NCBI GenBank assembly: GCA_045810625.1 | Contig: JBJMVQ010000041.1 | Location: 62,001-126,000 of the forward strand | DNA length: 64,000 nt | Origin: JACQFZ01 sp045810625 | Lineage (GTDB): Bacteria; Pseudomonadota; Gammaproteobacteria; Acidiferrobacterales; Sulfurifustaceae | Direction: 5' to 3' | Shown: one piece after another, positions 53,916-62,290 of the stretch | How positions within the stretch are numbered: the stretch's first letter is position 1 | Layout of the letters: the number at the start of each line of letters is the position of its first letter | The notes under the pieces: model-generated | Database searches by the model: none | What the model saw: only the letters and a program-made list of their open reading frames with translations | Told to the model about the DNA's origin: nothing | Position numbers and translations under genes: made by a program

Positions 53916-54152
53916 GGCATGCTCCTACTTGTGGGCTATGCAAAATTTCGAGGACACCGCCGTCGCAAAGTTTCTGAATGCGCGCGAGCATTGATGCTTT
54001 TCTATCGATGCGCCTGACGCCTCGCCAACGCGTTCGGCCGGGTTTCGCTCGATCGTCACATGCGGAGCCTTCGGAGAGGGATTTGGTCTGACGATGTGGA
54101 TTCTGGGCAGCGCTTAGTTAGCGCATCGTGTTAGACGTGACAGGAGACCCTT

Positions 54153-54488
54153 ATGCCGACGCATCATTTGCAGCGAGATCACTGGCAATCCTACTTTGAT
54201 CGTATTTCCCGCCATCTCGGCGGGGAACAGGTGGAGATCGAAACCGCGGGCCTGGGGCTCGGCGACCAGCTAAAGCAGGAATGGGTGCTTCTCAACGGCC
54301 TCGTGTACGACCCGAAAGACGACGTTTTCGAGGTGGTCACAGACGACGTCGATCATCTGATTCACCATCCGAAAGATATCTACATCGAGGAGACGGGTAC
54401 GGCGTTACGCTCCGTCGAAGTCATCGATGGCGACGGTAATCATCAAATCGTGAAATTGCGCGAACCTGTGACCCTGCGCGCACCGTGA
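54153..54488 (+). CDS. DUF5335-like protein
   Basis: A 111-residue acidic protein: HWQSYFDRISRHLGGEQVEI, GDQLKQEWVLLNGLVYDPKD and a VEVIDGDGNHQIVKLREPV tail, the layout of DUF5335. Members sit in stress clusters with BON, CBS and Hsp20 genes, but no activity is known. AGGAG lies 7 bases before ATG 54153. Confidence 0.7.
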   Translation: MPTHHLQRDHWQSYFDRISRHLGGEQVEIETAGLGLGDQLKQEWVLLNGLVYDPKDDVFEVVTDDVDHLIHHPKDIYIEETGTALRSVEVIDGDGNHQIVKLREPVTLRAP

Positions 54489-54708
54489 GCATTACGTACG
54501 CACCGTATTCAGCCGACGGGTACTGTGAAGTCGGGAAGCCGTGGGCTTGGCGGCTGCGACCACGTTTTTCCCGGCGCCCGTAACCGCCGCAAGAGATCAA
54601 GCCCGGCGGGGAGATCACTCGGGTTTTTCACCCAATGACGGTAAAGACCGTTCGCCCTTGCGTTTGGTCTGATTATCGTCAGAGCGTCCGGAGTTGTGGG
54701 GGTACGCG

Positions 54709-56028
54709 ATGTACTTCAGGGACCGGGCAGAGGCGGGAGAACAACTGGCGCAATTACTGGCGCCGAAATATCGGGGACAGGACGGCGTGGTTTACGCGCT
54801 TCCGCGCGGCGGCGTGATCGTTGCCGCACCGATCGCCCGGGCGTTGCATATGCCGCTTGGTCTCACAATCACGCGTAAGATCGGTCATCCGTTACAGCCC
54901 GAATACGCCATCGGTGCCGTGACCGAAGACGGCGAGGTCGTCGTCAATTCGACGGAAGTCGCGCGTGTAGACGAAGAATGGTTCCGAGCGGCGGTGCAGG
55001 CCGAACGGAAAGAAGCCCATCGACGTCACCAAGTGTATCTGGACGATCGTGCTCCGCTATCCGCGACGGGGAAAACGGCGATCCTGGTGGACGACGGTAT
55101 CGCGACCGGACTGACGATGCGCGCGGCGATCGCCGCGATGCGCCAGCAGCGTCCCGCCCGACTCATTGTCGCCGTGCCGATCGTCACGGCGGATGCCGCG
55201 ATGAACCTCGGCGAAGTGGTGGACGGCGTCGTCGCCGTCGACACGCCGCGCCGTCACTTGGGTTCCGTCGGCGCGTACTACGACAACTTTCCACAAGTCA
55301 CCGACGACGAAGTTATATCGCTACTGCGGGCGGCCAACGCGAGCGCGATGACGGACGAGCCGCCGCCGGCCGGCGAAGCCACGGTGCGCCTACCGGCAGG
55401 TAACGTCACGCTGACCGGGGACATCGTCGTCCCGCCTCGGGCCACGGGGCTCGTCCTGTTCGCTCACGGCAGCGGCAGCAGCCGGTCCAGCCCGCGCAAC
55501 CGCTTCGTCGCTGAGGAGTTACAGCGCGCGGGTTTCGCGACGCTGCTGTTCGATTTGCTGACCGAGGACGAAGATTCGCTTTATGGCAATCGTTTCGACA
55601 TCGAGTTGCTGCGCACGCGTTTGTTGGCCGCAACGGACTGGGCGCGACGGCATGCCACGGTCGCCCCGTTACCGATCGGTTATTTCGGCGCGAGCACCGG
55701 GGCCGCCGCGGCGCTGGAGGCGGCGGCGGAGCGGCCCGACGTCCGTGCGGTCGTGTCGCGCGGCGGCCGTCCCGATCTCGCGCTGTCGAGCCTTCCGCGT
55801 GTACGCGCTGCGACGCTGCTCATCGTGGGCGGCGACGATGAATCGGTCGTCGATCTCAATCGTCGCGCTTATGCCGCGCTCACGGCTACCAAGGCGTTGG
55901 AAATCGTCCCGGGCGCCACGCATCTGTTCCAGGAGCCCGGCGCGCTTGAGCAGGTCGCGCGGCTCGCGGTGGACTGGTTTGCGCGGCACGCCGCACACGA
56001 GCGCGCGCTCGAACGGGTGCCGCAGTGA
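54709..56028 (+). CDS. Phosphoribosyltransferase-dienelactone hydrolase-like fusion
   Basis: A 439-residue fusion. Residues 1-210 form a PRTase-like domain with ALPRGGVIVAAPIAR and the PRPP loop ILVDDGIATGLTMRAA. Residues 225-430 form an alpha/beta hydrolase with VLFAHGSGSSRSSPRNRFVA, nucleophile elbow GYFGASTGAA (Ser) and GATHLFQEP (His). The elbow is GASTG rather than the dienelactone Cys. Such fusions are recurrent in stress islands, but the joint substrate is unknown. GGGGG precedes ATG 54709. Confidence 0.88.
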   Translation: MYFRDRAEAGEQLAQLLAPKYRGQDGVVYALPRGGVIVAAPIARALHMPLGLTITRKIGHPLQPEYAIGAVTEDGEVVVNSTEVARVDEEWFRAAVQAERKEAHRRHQVYLDDRAPLSATGKTAILVDDGIATGLTMRAAIAAMRQQRPARLIVAVPIVTADAAMNLGEVVDGVVAVDTPRRHLGSVGAYYDNFPQVTDDEVISLLRAANASAMTDEPPPAGEATVRLPAGNVTLTGDIVVPPRATGLVLFAHGSGSSRSSPRNRFVAEELQRAGFATLLFDLLTEDEDSLYGNRFDIELLRTRLLAATDWARRHATVAPLPIGYFGASTGAAAALEAAAERPDVRAVVSRGGRPDLALSSLPRVRAATLLIVGGDDESVVDLNRRAYAALTATKALEIVPGATHLFQEPGALEQVARLAVDWFARHAAHERALERVPQ

Positions 56029-56090
56029 TGCGTCGGCCGAGCGAGCACGGTTCCGAACACGCATTTGCGGTTTAACCAAAGGAGCGCACC

Positions 56091-56516
56091 ATGAAGCGAA
56101 AAGCATCTGCTGTCTGGAAGGGTGGCCTCAAGGACGGTAACGGAACTCTGACGACCGATAGCGGCGTTCTGCGAGAGACCAAGTATTCGTTCGGCACGCG
56201 ATTCGAGAACGCCGCCGGCACCAACCCCGAGGAGCTGATCGGCGCCGCGCACGCCGGCTGTTTCTCGATGGCCCTGTCGGCGCAGCTTGAAGCGGTGGGG
56301 CTCAAGGCCGAGAGCATTCGGACCAGCGCGACGGTGACGTTGGACGTGGCAGGCAATGGTCCGACCATCAGCGCGGTTCACCTCGACGTTGCTGCCCACG
56401 TGCCGGGTGCCGAACGCCAGGCGTTCGAGGCGGCCGCGGAACGGGCAAAGACGGGCTGTCCGGTATCGAAAGCGTTGAACGCGAAAATCACGATGGCGGC
56501 GACGCTCGAAGCGTAG
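56091..56516 (+). CDS. osmC: OsmC-type organic hydroperoxide reductase
   Basis: A 141-residue peroxiredoxin-like protein. The two catalytic cysteines are in AAHAGCFSMALS and KTGCPVSKAL, and NPEELIGAAHAG is the family helix. It reduces organic hydroperoxides with dihydrolipoamide or thiol partners. AAGGAG precedes ATG 56091. Confidence 0.93.
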   Translation: MKRKASAVWKGGLKDGNGTLTTDSGVLRETKYSFGTRFENAAGTNPEELIGAAHAGCFSMALSAQLEAVGLKAESIRTSATVTLDVAGNGPTISAVHLDVAAHVPGAERQAFEAAAERAKTGCPVSKALNAKITMAATLEA

Positions 56517-56546
56517 GACCGGGAACGGTCCGCGCACGCAACGCTT

Positions 56547-57497
56547 GTGAACAAGCGGGTATTAGTGTCATTGTATGGCGCATCGTCGGGTTTCTGGTCA
56601 CGCATCGTTCGATTGGCAGGGAGGCGTCCTATAGCCACCATCCTAAAAGAGGACAGTGAGACCGAGCGGTCGCACTGGTTTTATCGCCATAGCACGCTCG
56701 TGCGCGTGACGCATTGGGTCAACGTCATCTGCCTGACCGCGCTCTTGATGAGCGGCCTCCAGATTTTCAATGCCCATCCCGCGCTTTACGGGGGGAACGC
56801 GTCCGACTTCAAGCGCCCGGTTCTCGAAATGAAAGCGGACTACGACGAGAACAAAGATCAAACGATCGGTGTGACGACGATCTTCGGGCGTGCGTTCAAC
56901 ACGACGGGCGTGCTGGGATTGTCGTCCGTCGACGGCGAGCCGGTGGAGCGCGGTTTCCCGAGCTGGATCACACTGCCCGGTTATCAAGATCTCGCGGTCG
57001 GGCGGCGTTGGCATTTCTTCTTCGCGTGGCTGTTCGTCTTTAACGGCTTGGTGTATCTCGCGTCCGGCTTCTACAACGGGCATTTCCGCCGGGATCTCGT
57101 GCCCCGGTGGCAGCAATGGCGCCATATCGGCCGATCCATCATCGATCACCTGCGGCTCCGGTTCCCCAAGGGTGAGGAAGCGCGGCGCTACAACATCTTG
57201 CAGCAGCTCGCGTATCTGCTGGTGGTATTTTTCCTGCTGCCGGTGATGGTGCTCGCCGGCCTGACGCTGTCGCCCGCGATCGATGCCGCCGTTCCGGGGC
57301 TCGTTGGTTTGTTCGGGGGTCGGCAATCCGCGCGCACGATCCATTTCATCGTGGCGAACGCCCTTGTCCTATTCGTGCTCGTCCACGTCATCATGGTTTT
57401 GCTGTCCGGCGTCTGGAACAACCTTCGCTCCATGATTACCGGATGGTACGACATCGAAACGCCGAGCGAATCCCATGAATCCGACTCATCCAACTGA
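56547..57497 (+). CDS. Cytochrome b561-type membrane subunit (YedZ/formate-dehydrogenase-gamma-like)
   Basis: A protein of up to 316 residues with four to five membrane helices. Haem-ligand histidines are in VRVTHWVNVICLTALLMSG, RRWHFFFAWLFVFNGLVYLA and IHFIVANALVLFVLVHVIM. It overlaps the next gene, a molybdopterin oxidoreductase, by 23 bases, so the two form one membrane redox complex that probably passes electrons between quinol and the Mo centre. The start is uncertain: GTG 56547 is the only upstream start, yet the family normally begins shortly before the RHSTLVRVTHW segment. Confidence 0.82.
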   Translation: MNKRVLVSLYGASSGFWSRIVRLAGRRPIATILKEDSETERSHWFYRHSTLVRVTHWVNVICLTALLMSGLQIFNAHPALYGGNASDFKRPVLEMKADYDENKDQTIGVTTIFGRAFNTTGVLGLSSVDGEPVERGFPSWITLPGYQDLAVGRRWHFFFAWLFVFNGLVYLASGFYNGHFRRDLVPRWQQWRHIGRSIIDHLRLRFPKGEEARRYNILQQLAYLLVVFFLLPVMVLAGLTLSPAIDAAVPGLVGLFGGRQSARTIHFIVANALVLFVLVHVIMVLLSGVWNNLRSMITGWYDIETPSESHESDSSN

Positions 57498-58248
57498 CCG
57501 GCGCCGCTTCCTGCGCCAGGGCCTCGGTGCGATCGCTGCGCTCACGCTGAGCGGTTGCGGGGCGCTCTCGGAAAAGCAATGGGTTAAAAGCGTGCTCGGC
57601 GCCGGCGAGTGGCTGACGCAAAAAGTGCAGCGTGCGTTACTGCCGCGCCAACGACTGGCGCCGGAATACAGCGAGGCCGATATTTCGCCCGTTTTCAAAC
57701 CGAACGGCACGTTCGATCCACAGGACGAGCATTACCAGAAACTCGCGAAGAACAACTTCGTCGACTGGCGCCTCGTTGTCGATGGGCTCGTCGAACAACC
57801 GGCGCAGTGGTCGCTGCGCGAGCTTCGCGACATGCCGTCACGCACGCAGATCACGCGTCATGATTGCGTGGAGGGATGGAGCTGCATTGGGAAGTGGAAG
57901 GGCGTGCCCCTCGGCGTGCTGCTCGAGCGCGCGCGGCTGCGGCCGCAAGCACGGTACATCGTCTTCTACTGCGCCGACTGGCTGGATCAGCCCGGAGCGA
58001 CTTATTACGAGAGCGTCGACCTGATCGATGCGTTTCATCCCCAGACTATTCTCGCTTACGAAATGAACGATCGCCCGCTGCCCATCGCGCACGGCGCGCC
58101 GATACGATTGCGCGTCGAGCGCCAGCTCGGTTACAAGATGGCGAAGTACGTCATGCGCATCGAGGCCGTCGAGAGCTTCGCGCACGTCGGCGGTGGCAAG
58201 GGTGGCTTTTGGGAAGATCGCGGCTACGAGTGGTACGCCGGGATCTGA
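57475..58248 (+). CDS. Molybdopterin-dependent oxidoreductase, SuoX/MsrP (YedY)-like
   Basis: A 257-residue sulfite-oxidase-fold protein with a Tat-type signal (DRRRFLRQGLGAIAALTLSG) that also has a lipobox-like LSGC. The Mo-ligand Cys137 lies in CVEGWSCIGKWKGVPL; GYKMAKYVMRIEAV follows at the C-terminus. It is smaller than YedY and lacks a dimerisation domain. With the cytochrome b gene it resembles MsrPQ, which repairs periplasmic methionine sulfoxide, although its substrate may be another oxide. Confidence 0.87.
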   Translation: MNPTHPTDRRRFLRQGLGAIAALTLSGCGALSEKQWVKSVLGAGEWLTQKVQRALLPRQRLAPEYSEADISPVFKPNGTFDPQDEHYQKLAKNNFVDWRLVVDGLVEQPAQWSLRELRDMPSRTQITRHDCVEGWSCIGKWKGVPLGVLLERARLRPQARYIVFYCADWLDQPGATYYESVDLIDAFHPQTILAYEMNDRPLPIAHGAPIRLRVERQLGYKMAKYVMRIEAVESFAHVGGGKGGFWEDRGYEWYAGI

Positions 58249-58570
58249 TTCTATCCCTCGGTTTTCCTCCGCCGATTTAGCGCGATTCGCTCGTCGCTAT
58301 TCAGCGCCCGTCTTGCCGACCACGGACATTGCGAAGCGCGACCCGCGTTTGATTTTCGAGAGACAGCGGGCGATGCTGCCGCGACCCGAGTCGCTGCCGC
58401 CGGCCTTACTCGGCAGGAGGAAGCGATTGCTCGCCGCCTGAAGCGATTCGGCCTGCGGCGCTTGCGCGTGGACGCTATGCGGGCAGCAGTGGTCGTCGAA
58501 CCGCAGAGACTCTGCGTAAACCAGGGGCCCGGTGTGCGGTACCGAGCCCCGGTGGCGGACGAGCTTCAGA
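58249..58570. other. Intergenic region with hairpins
   Basis: About 320 bases between the Mo-enzyme gene and the small minus-strand gene. No credible coding frame is seen. An imperfect hairpin at 58524-58550 (GGGGC ... GCCCC) lies just past the small gene's stop and may end its transcript. A short perfect palindrome CGCAGAGACTCTGCG lies at 58502-58516. Confidence 0.4.
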
Positions 58571-58732
58571 TCAGTCTTCCTTGCTCTCTTTTTTTTCCGG
58601 GGTGTTTGGCGTCTGGTTCTCAGGAACATTCTTGAATTCCTGGCCCTGCTGTTCTTTTTCGTGTTCCCTGGACGGTGCCTGTTGTCCCTGCTGATGTTCG
58701 CGCGACTCGGATTTCCGTTTACGGCTCGGCAT
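58571..58732 (-). CDS. Very hydrophilic 53-residue protein
   Basis: On the minus strand GGAGG lies 7 bases before ATG 58732, and the frame reads MPSRKRKSESREHQQGQQAP, then EHEKEQQGQEFKNVPENQTP and ends KKESKED-TGA. It is almost entirely charged and polar (Lys, Glu, Gln, Arg, Ser), with no hydrophobic core or cysteine, so it is probably disordered. It is divergent from hsp20. Such composition recalls small stress-protective proteins, but I recognise no family. Confidence 0.6.
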   Translation of the reverse strand: MPSRKRKSESREHQQGQQAPSREHEKEQQGQEFKNVPENQTPNTPEKKESKED

Positions 58733-58975
58733 GACATTCCCTCCAGTGTCCGGTACTGAACGGACTCGCCTGCTTCAGTCGAGTTCCCGCCCGGAGCCCC
58801 CACGCCACCGGTTGTCGCCGGCACACGGCATTGCCAGCAAACCTTACCTAAGGAGTTTCCCGCAAGCATACGCGGTTGCCATCGGGTATCTCCTGGTCGG
58901 AATCGAACAAAACCGGGACGGTCTGAACAATGCAGTCGCGACGACTGAAAAATTTTTTTGGTAAGGAGGACGAAC

Positions 58976-59488
58976 GTGGCGGAAGAGAGCAAGAGCAAGC
59001 AGGTTAAACCGACGGAAAAAAGCGGTGTATCCCGGGCGCCCGCACGGGGGATGATGCCATTCGATGAAATGGAGCGAATGATGGATCGGCTACTCGCCGG
59101 GTTCATTCCTCGCGGTTTCTTGAATCCGCTCGCGGGATGGCGCGGTACGCTGGCGGACTGGGAACCGCAGATGCCGCGCGTCGACGTGCTCGAACGAGAA
59201 GACCAAGTAGTCGTGCGCGCCGAGCTGCCGGGTGTGCAAAAGGACGACCTGGACGTGGCCGTGCGCGACAATACGCTCAGCATCAAGGCGAACCTGCAGC
59301 AAGAGGAGGAACAACAAGAGGGCGACTACTACCGGCGGGAGCTGCGACGCGGCGCCTTTTCGCGCACGATCGAGCTGCCGGCGGAAGTCGACGGGACGAA
59401 GGCGAAGGCCATTTTCAAAGACGGTATTCTCGAGCTGACCTTGCCGAAGGCTGAGCATGCACGGGCACACCGCGTGCCGATCGAGTAA
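58976..59488 (+). CDS. Small heat-shock protein (Hsp20/alpha-crystallin)
   Basis: A 170-residue sHsp. The alpha-crystallin domain runs from PRVDVLEREDQVVVRAELPG through LSIKANLQQEEEQQEGDYYR to the C-terminal strand IFKDGILELTLPKAE. The IxI-like tail motif appears only as VPIE. AAGGAGG is 7 bases before GTG 58976, which is a better start than the more upstream GTG without a binding site. It acts as an ATP-independent holdase for unfolding proteins. No CIRCE or FNR box was seen. Confidence 0.93.
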   Translation: MAEESKSKQVKPTEKSGVSRAPARGMMPFDEMERMMDRLLAGFIPRGFLNPLAGWRGTLADWEPQMPRVDVLEREDQVVVRAELPGVQKDDLDVAVRDNTLSIKANLQQEEEQQEGDYYRRELRRGAFSRTIELPAEVDGTKAKAIFKDGILELTLPKAEHARAHRVPIE

Positions 59489-59541
59489 CCGTTACGGCAG
59501 ATCGGTCGGTCAAACCGGATCCACTTAACGAGGAGCGAGAC

Positions 59542-59985
59542 ATGCACGTAGAAGATGTAATGACGCCCAGCCCGCAGTGTGCGAGTCCGGAGACGAACAT
59601 CCGCGACGTCGCGAAGATGATGGTCGATTGCGATTGCGGAGAGATTCCGGTAGTCGACGACGACGAGAAGCCCGTCGGCGTGATCACCGATCGGGATATC
59701 GCCTGCCGGGTCGTCGCCCAGGGCAAGGATCCGATGCGCACGCGAGTTGGTGATGCGATGTCGAGCCCGGTCGTGACCGTGACGCCGGAGATGGATCTGG
59801 AAGAGTGCTGCCGGCTGATGGAGGAAAAACAGATTCGCCGCATCCCGGTGGTGGACGACAACGGCGCCTGCTGTGGGATCGTGTCGCAGGCGGACATCGC
59901 GCTTCGGGCCGACACCGCAGAAGCGGGCACGCTGGTGCGTGATGTTTCCCGTCCGTCGGGCGATACGATGGGGGCGCCGCACTAA
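59542..59985 (+). CDS. CBS-pair protein
   Basis: A 147-residue CBS pair: MHVEDVMTPSPQCASPETNI with VGVITDRDIACRVVAQGKDP, then VGDAMSSPVVTVTPEMDLEE with RRIPVVDDNGACCGIVSQAD. It resembles CBS proteins that accompany BON and Hsp20 genes in stress islands and presumably bind AMP or ATP. GGAG precedes ATG 59542, 53 bases after hsp20, so co-transcription is likely. Confidence 0.92.
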   Translation: MHVEDVMTPSPQCASPETNIRDVAKMMVDCDCGEIPVVDDDEKPVGVITDRDIACRVVAQGKDPMRTRVGDAMSSPVVTVTPEMDLEECCRLMEEKQIRRIPVVDDNGACCGIVSQADIALRADTAEAGTLVRDVSRPSGDTMGAPH

Positions 59986-60238
59986 GCGGTACGGGAATCG
60001 GGCGCGAAAGCGCCTGACTCCCTTCCATCTCGTTTTCGCGCACGCGCGCCGCGGCGGGCGTGGTCACTGTCGCTCGCGGCGCAAACTCACGTTTACCCCC
60101 TTTGAAGCGCGGGTCCGGGCGGGTGCGTTCGCGGCGCATCCAGACGATAATAACGGCGGCCTGGACCCGGTCATCGAAACACTCGTTACCGGTGTGTCAT
60201 CGAGGGCCTTCCTGTTTAACCGAGTTAATAACTGAAAG

Positions 60239-60865
60239 ATGCGAGCAATGCGCGCGCGCTCGAATGCGTCGGTTTGGAAACCCGTTCTTATTGTCATAGC
60301 TTTATTGTTGGCGGCACTCGCGGGTGCGCTCGTGTATCGCTATACCCGGGGAGCGCCTCAGACGCCGGCAGCGGATGCGGGTGACACGATCTCGCTGGGC
60401 GGGCAGCGCTTCGTCCAGTGGTCAACGCCGAAGACGCTCTCGGCCATTGGCTTCGTCGATGGGGACGGCCGCCCGCTGGCATGGGATAAGTTCCGGGGCA
60501 GAGTCGTGCTCCTGAATGTCTGGGCCACGTGGTGCGGTCCGTGTCGCAAGGAGATGCCCACGCTCGACCGGCTGCAGGCAAAACTCGGGGGCGCGAATTT
60601 CGAAGTCGTGGCGCTCTCGATCGACAGCGAAGGCATTCCGGCCGTGCGCCAGTTCTATCGGGAGACGGGCGTGCGCCATTTGCGGATCTATAACGACCCG
60701 ACGCTCGACGTCACCACGCAACTCAATATCGCGGGCGTCCCCACGACGCTGCTGATCGACCGTGACGGGCACGAAATCGGGCGGGCATTGGGGCCCGCCG
60801 AATGGGACCGATCGGATGTGGTGGAAGCGATTCGAAGACAGCTCGACGGGACGAGCAAACCGTAG
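60239..60865 (+). CDS. TlpA/ResA-type membrane-anchored thioredoxin
   Basis: A 208-residue protein with an N-terminal membrane anchor (residues 13-34) and a periplasmic thioredoxin fold. The active site is Trp98-Cys99-Gly-Pro-Cys102, preceded by VVLLNVWATW, and the cis-Pro loop is NIAGVPTTLLID. It reduces disulfides in the periplasm, typically apocytochrome c or copper-site cysteines. A ccdA gene follows 76 bases later and would keep it reduced. Confidence 0.92.
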   Translation: MRAMRARSNASVWKPVLIVIALLLAALAGALVYRYTRGAPQTPAADAGDTISLGGQRFVQWSTPKTLSAIGFVDGDGRPLAWDKFRGRVVLLNVWATWCGPCRKEMPTLDRLQAKLGGANFEVVALSIDSEGIPAVRQFYRETGVRHLRIYNDPTLDVTTQLNIAGVPTTLLIDRDGHEIGRALGPAEWDRSDVVEAIRRQLDGTSKP

Positions 60866-60941
60866 CCGCTGATATTTATACTTATATATAGGCGTGCTCG
60901 GAGGACATCGTGACTATTTCTCGACCAGGCTTCAACGACTT

Positions 60942-61682
60942 ATGTCTGAAATCAGCGATATTGGGTTAGCAAGCGCGTTCCTGGCTGGTCTGATTTCGTT
61001 CATTTCGCCGTGCGTCCTGCCGCTGGTGCCCGGCTACCTTTCGTACATCGCGGGACGCTCGCTCGACGAGCTCGAAGCCCCGACGCGCTTCACGCGCCTT
61101 GCGATGTTCTCTCAGGCCGGTTTTTTCGTTCTCGGCTTTTCCACCGTTTTCGTTACCCTCGGCGCGAGCGCCACCGCCCTCGGGCGCTGGTTGCTCGCGT
61201 ACAAGCAGGAAGCGAACGTCGTCGGAGGTCTCATCGTCATCGTCTTCGGACTGTTCATGACGGGGCTCCTCAACCTGCGCTGGCTGCATCTCGATCTGCG
61301 TTTCGTACATCGCGTCGAGATGCGCGGGAGCCCGCTCGCCGCCTATCTGCTCGGTCTCGCCTTCGCGTTCGGATGGACGCCCTGCATCGGTCCTATCCTC
61401 GGCGCGATCCTGACCGTGAGCGCTTCGACCGCGTCCGTTCCCGGCGGCATCGTCTTGTTGGGTGTCTATTCGGTCGGGTTGGGTGTTCCGTTTCTGATTG
61501 CGGCGCTCTTTCTCGAGCGCTTCGTCGTGCACCAGCCACAGCTTCGGCGTTGGAGCCGGCCGCTGCACCTCGCGGCCGGCGTGGTGTTGATCCTCGTCGG
61601 CGCAGCGATCGCGAGCGGTCAGCTGACACGACTCTCGCTCTGGCTGCTCCAGATGTTCCCCGGGCTCGCGCGCGTCGGCTAG
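60942..61682 (+). CDS. ccdA: Cytochrome c biogenesis protein CcdA
   Basis: A 246-residue membrane protein with six helices. The cysteine pair sits in ISFISPCVLPLVPGYLSYIA and AFAFGWTPCIGPILGAILTV, the classical CcdA motif. It carries electrons from cytosolic thioredoxin to periplasmic acceptors such as the adjacent TlpA-like protein. A reduced periplasm would support the nearby c-type cytochrome and copper proteins. Start ATG 60942 fits the family; an earlier in-frame start is less likely. Confidence 0.94.
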   Translation: MSEISDIGLASAFLAGLISFISPCVLPLVPGYLSYIAGRSLDELEAPTRFTRLAMFSQAGFFVLGFSTVFVTLGASATALGRWLLAYKQEANVVGGLIVIVFGLFMTGLLNLRWLHLDLRFVHRVEMRGSPLAAYLLGLAFAFGWTPCIGPILGAILTVSASTASVPGGIVLLGVYSVGLGVPFLIAALFLERFVVHQPQLRRWSRPLHLAAGVVLILVGAAIASGQLTRLSLWLLQMFPGLARVG

Positions 61683-61716
61683 CGCAACAATCTGCCTTCG
61701 GCTGCCGCGCGCAATT

Positions 61717-62180
61717 TCATTGCTCGTCCAGTAACTCGGCTATCGAGCCGCCTTCGTGCAAGCGGCGAACGGTGTCGGCGAAGAGCGATGCGACACTCAA
61801 GATCACGAGCCGTTCGAACAGGCTGGCGACGTAAGCGAGTCGTCGCGGATCGCGGCTGGGTTTTGCCGTCCTTGCCTGCGTACACGAGATACGGCACGAG
61901 CGCGGTGATGCGTGCGGCCGATACATCGCGTAGCGCGCCGATAAAAACAACAGACGCATCAGCTTTTGGTCGCCGCTCGCTTCACGATCGCCGGAGAGCG
62001 ACTGCACGACAAAAACGTCGTTGTCGCGGACGCTCACGAGCGGACGCGCTTTGTGTTCGCCGTCTTCGAAATCCCGCTCTTCGTGCGGGCTTAGCCGCAC
62101 CCCTCGAGCTCTTTGGCGACGCGTTCGCCGAATTCGCGCGTCGCCTCCAGAGCGAACAACTGTGACGCGCCGCGTTCCAA
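61717..62180 (-). pseudogene. Decayed ribose-phosphate pyrophosphokinase (PRPP synthetase)
   Basis: From a TTG at 62180 with GGAG upstream, one frame reads QLFALEATREFGERVAKELE. A second gives LSPHEERDFEDGEHKARPLV then VFVVQSLSGDREASGDQKLM. Another short frame gives PYLVYAGKDGKTQP. The last part is VILSVASLFADTVRRLHEGG. These are the start, the PRPP-synthetase FEDGE loop, the catalytic flexible loop and the end of the enzyme. Two or more frameshifts and loss of roughly half of the usual 310 residues make it non-functional. PRPP synthetase homologues are regular members of FNR-controlled stress clusters. Confidence 0.72.
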
Positions 62181-62223
62181 TACTTTTGTCTCCGATGCAC
62201 GTCGACGTTACTCAGCGGGCAGT

Positions 62224-62237
62224 TTGACCGACGTCAA
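62224..62237. promoter_or_regulatory. FNR-type box (TTGACCGACGTCAA)
   Basis: A symmetric TTGAC-N4-GTCAA palindrome, 53 bases before the damaged ATG at 62291 and upstream of the DUF6763-like, YbaK and GYD genes. The 14-mer also contains GACGTC, so an alternative regulator cannot be excluded. Confidence 0.6.
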
Positions 62238-62290
62238 AAAAGTCGGCGCGGGACGTGCGAGATTATCGGGACAGTTCCAGAGGATCCAAG

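Noticed and set aside
58297..59286. A 329-codon minus-strand frame across the small hydrophilic gene and hsp20
   Set aside because: Over hsp20 it is an antisense shadow (Ser/Arg rich), and the well-supported 53-residue gene lies in a different frame.
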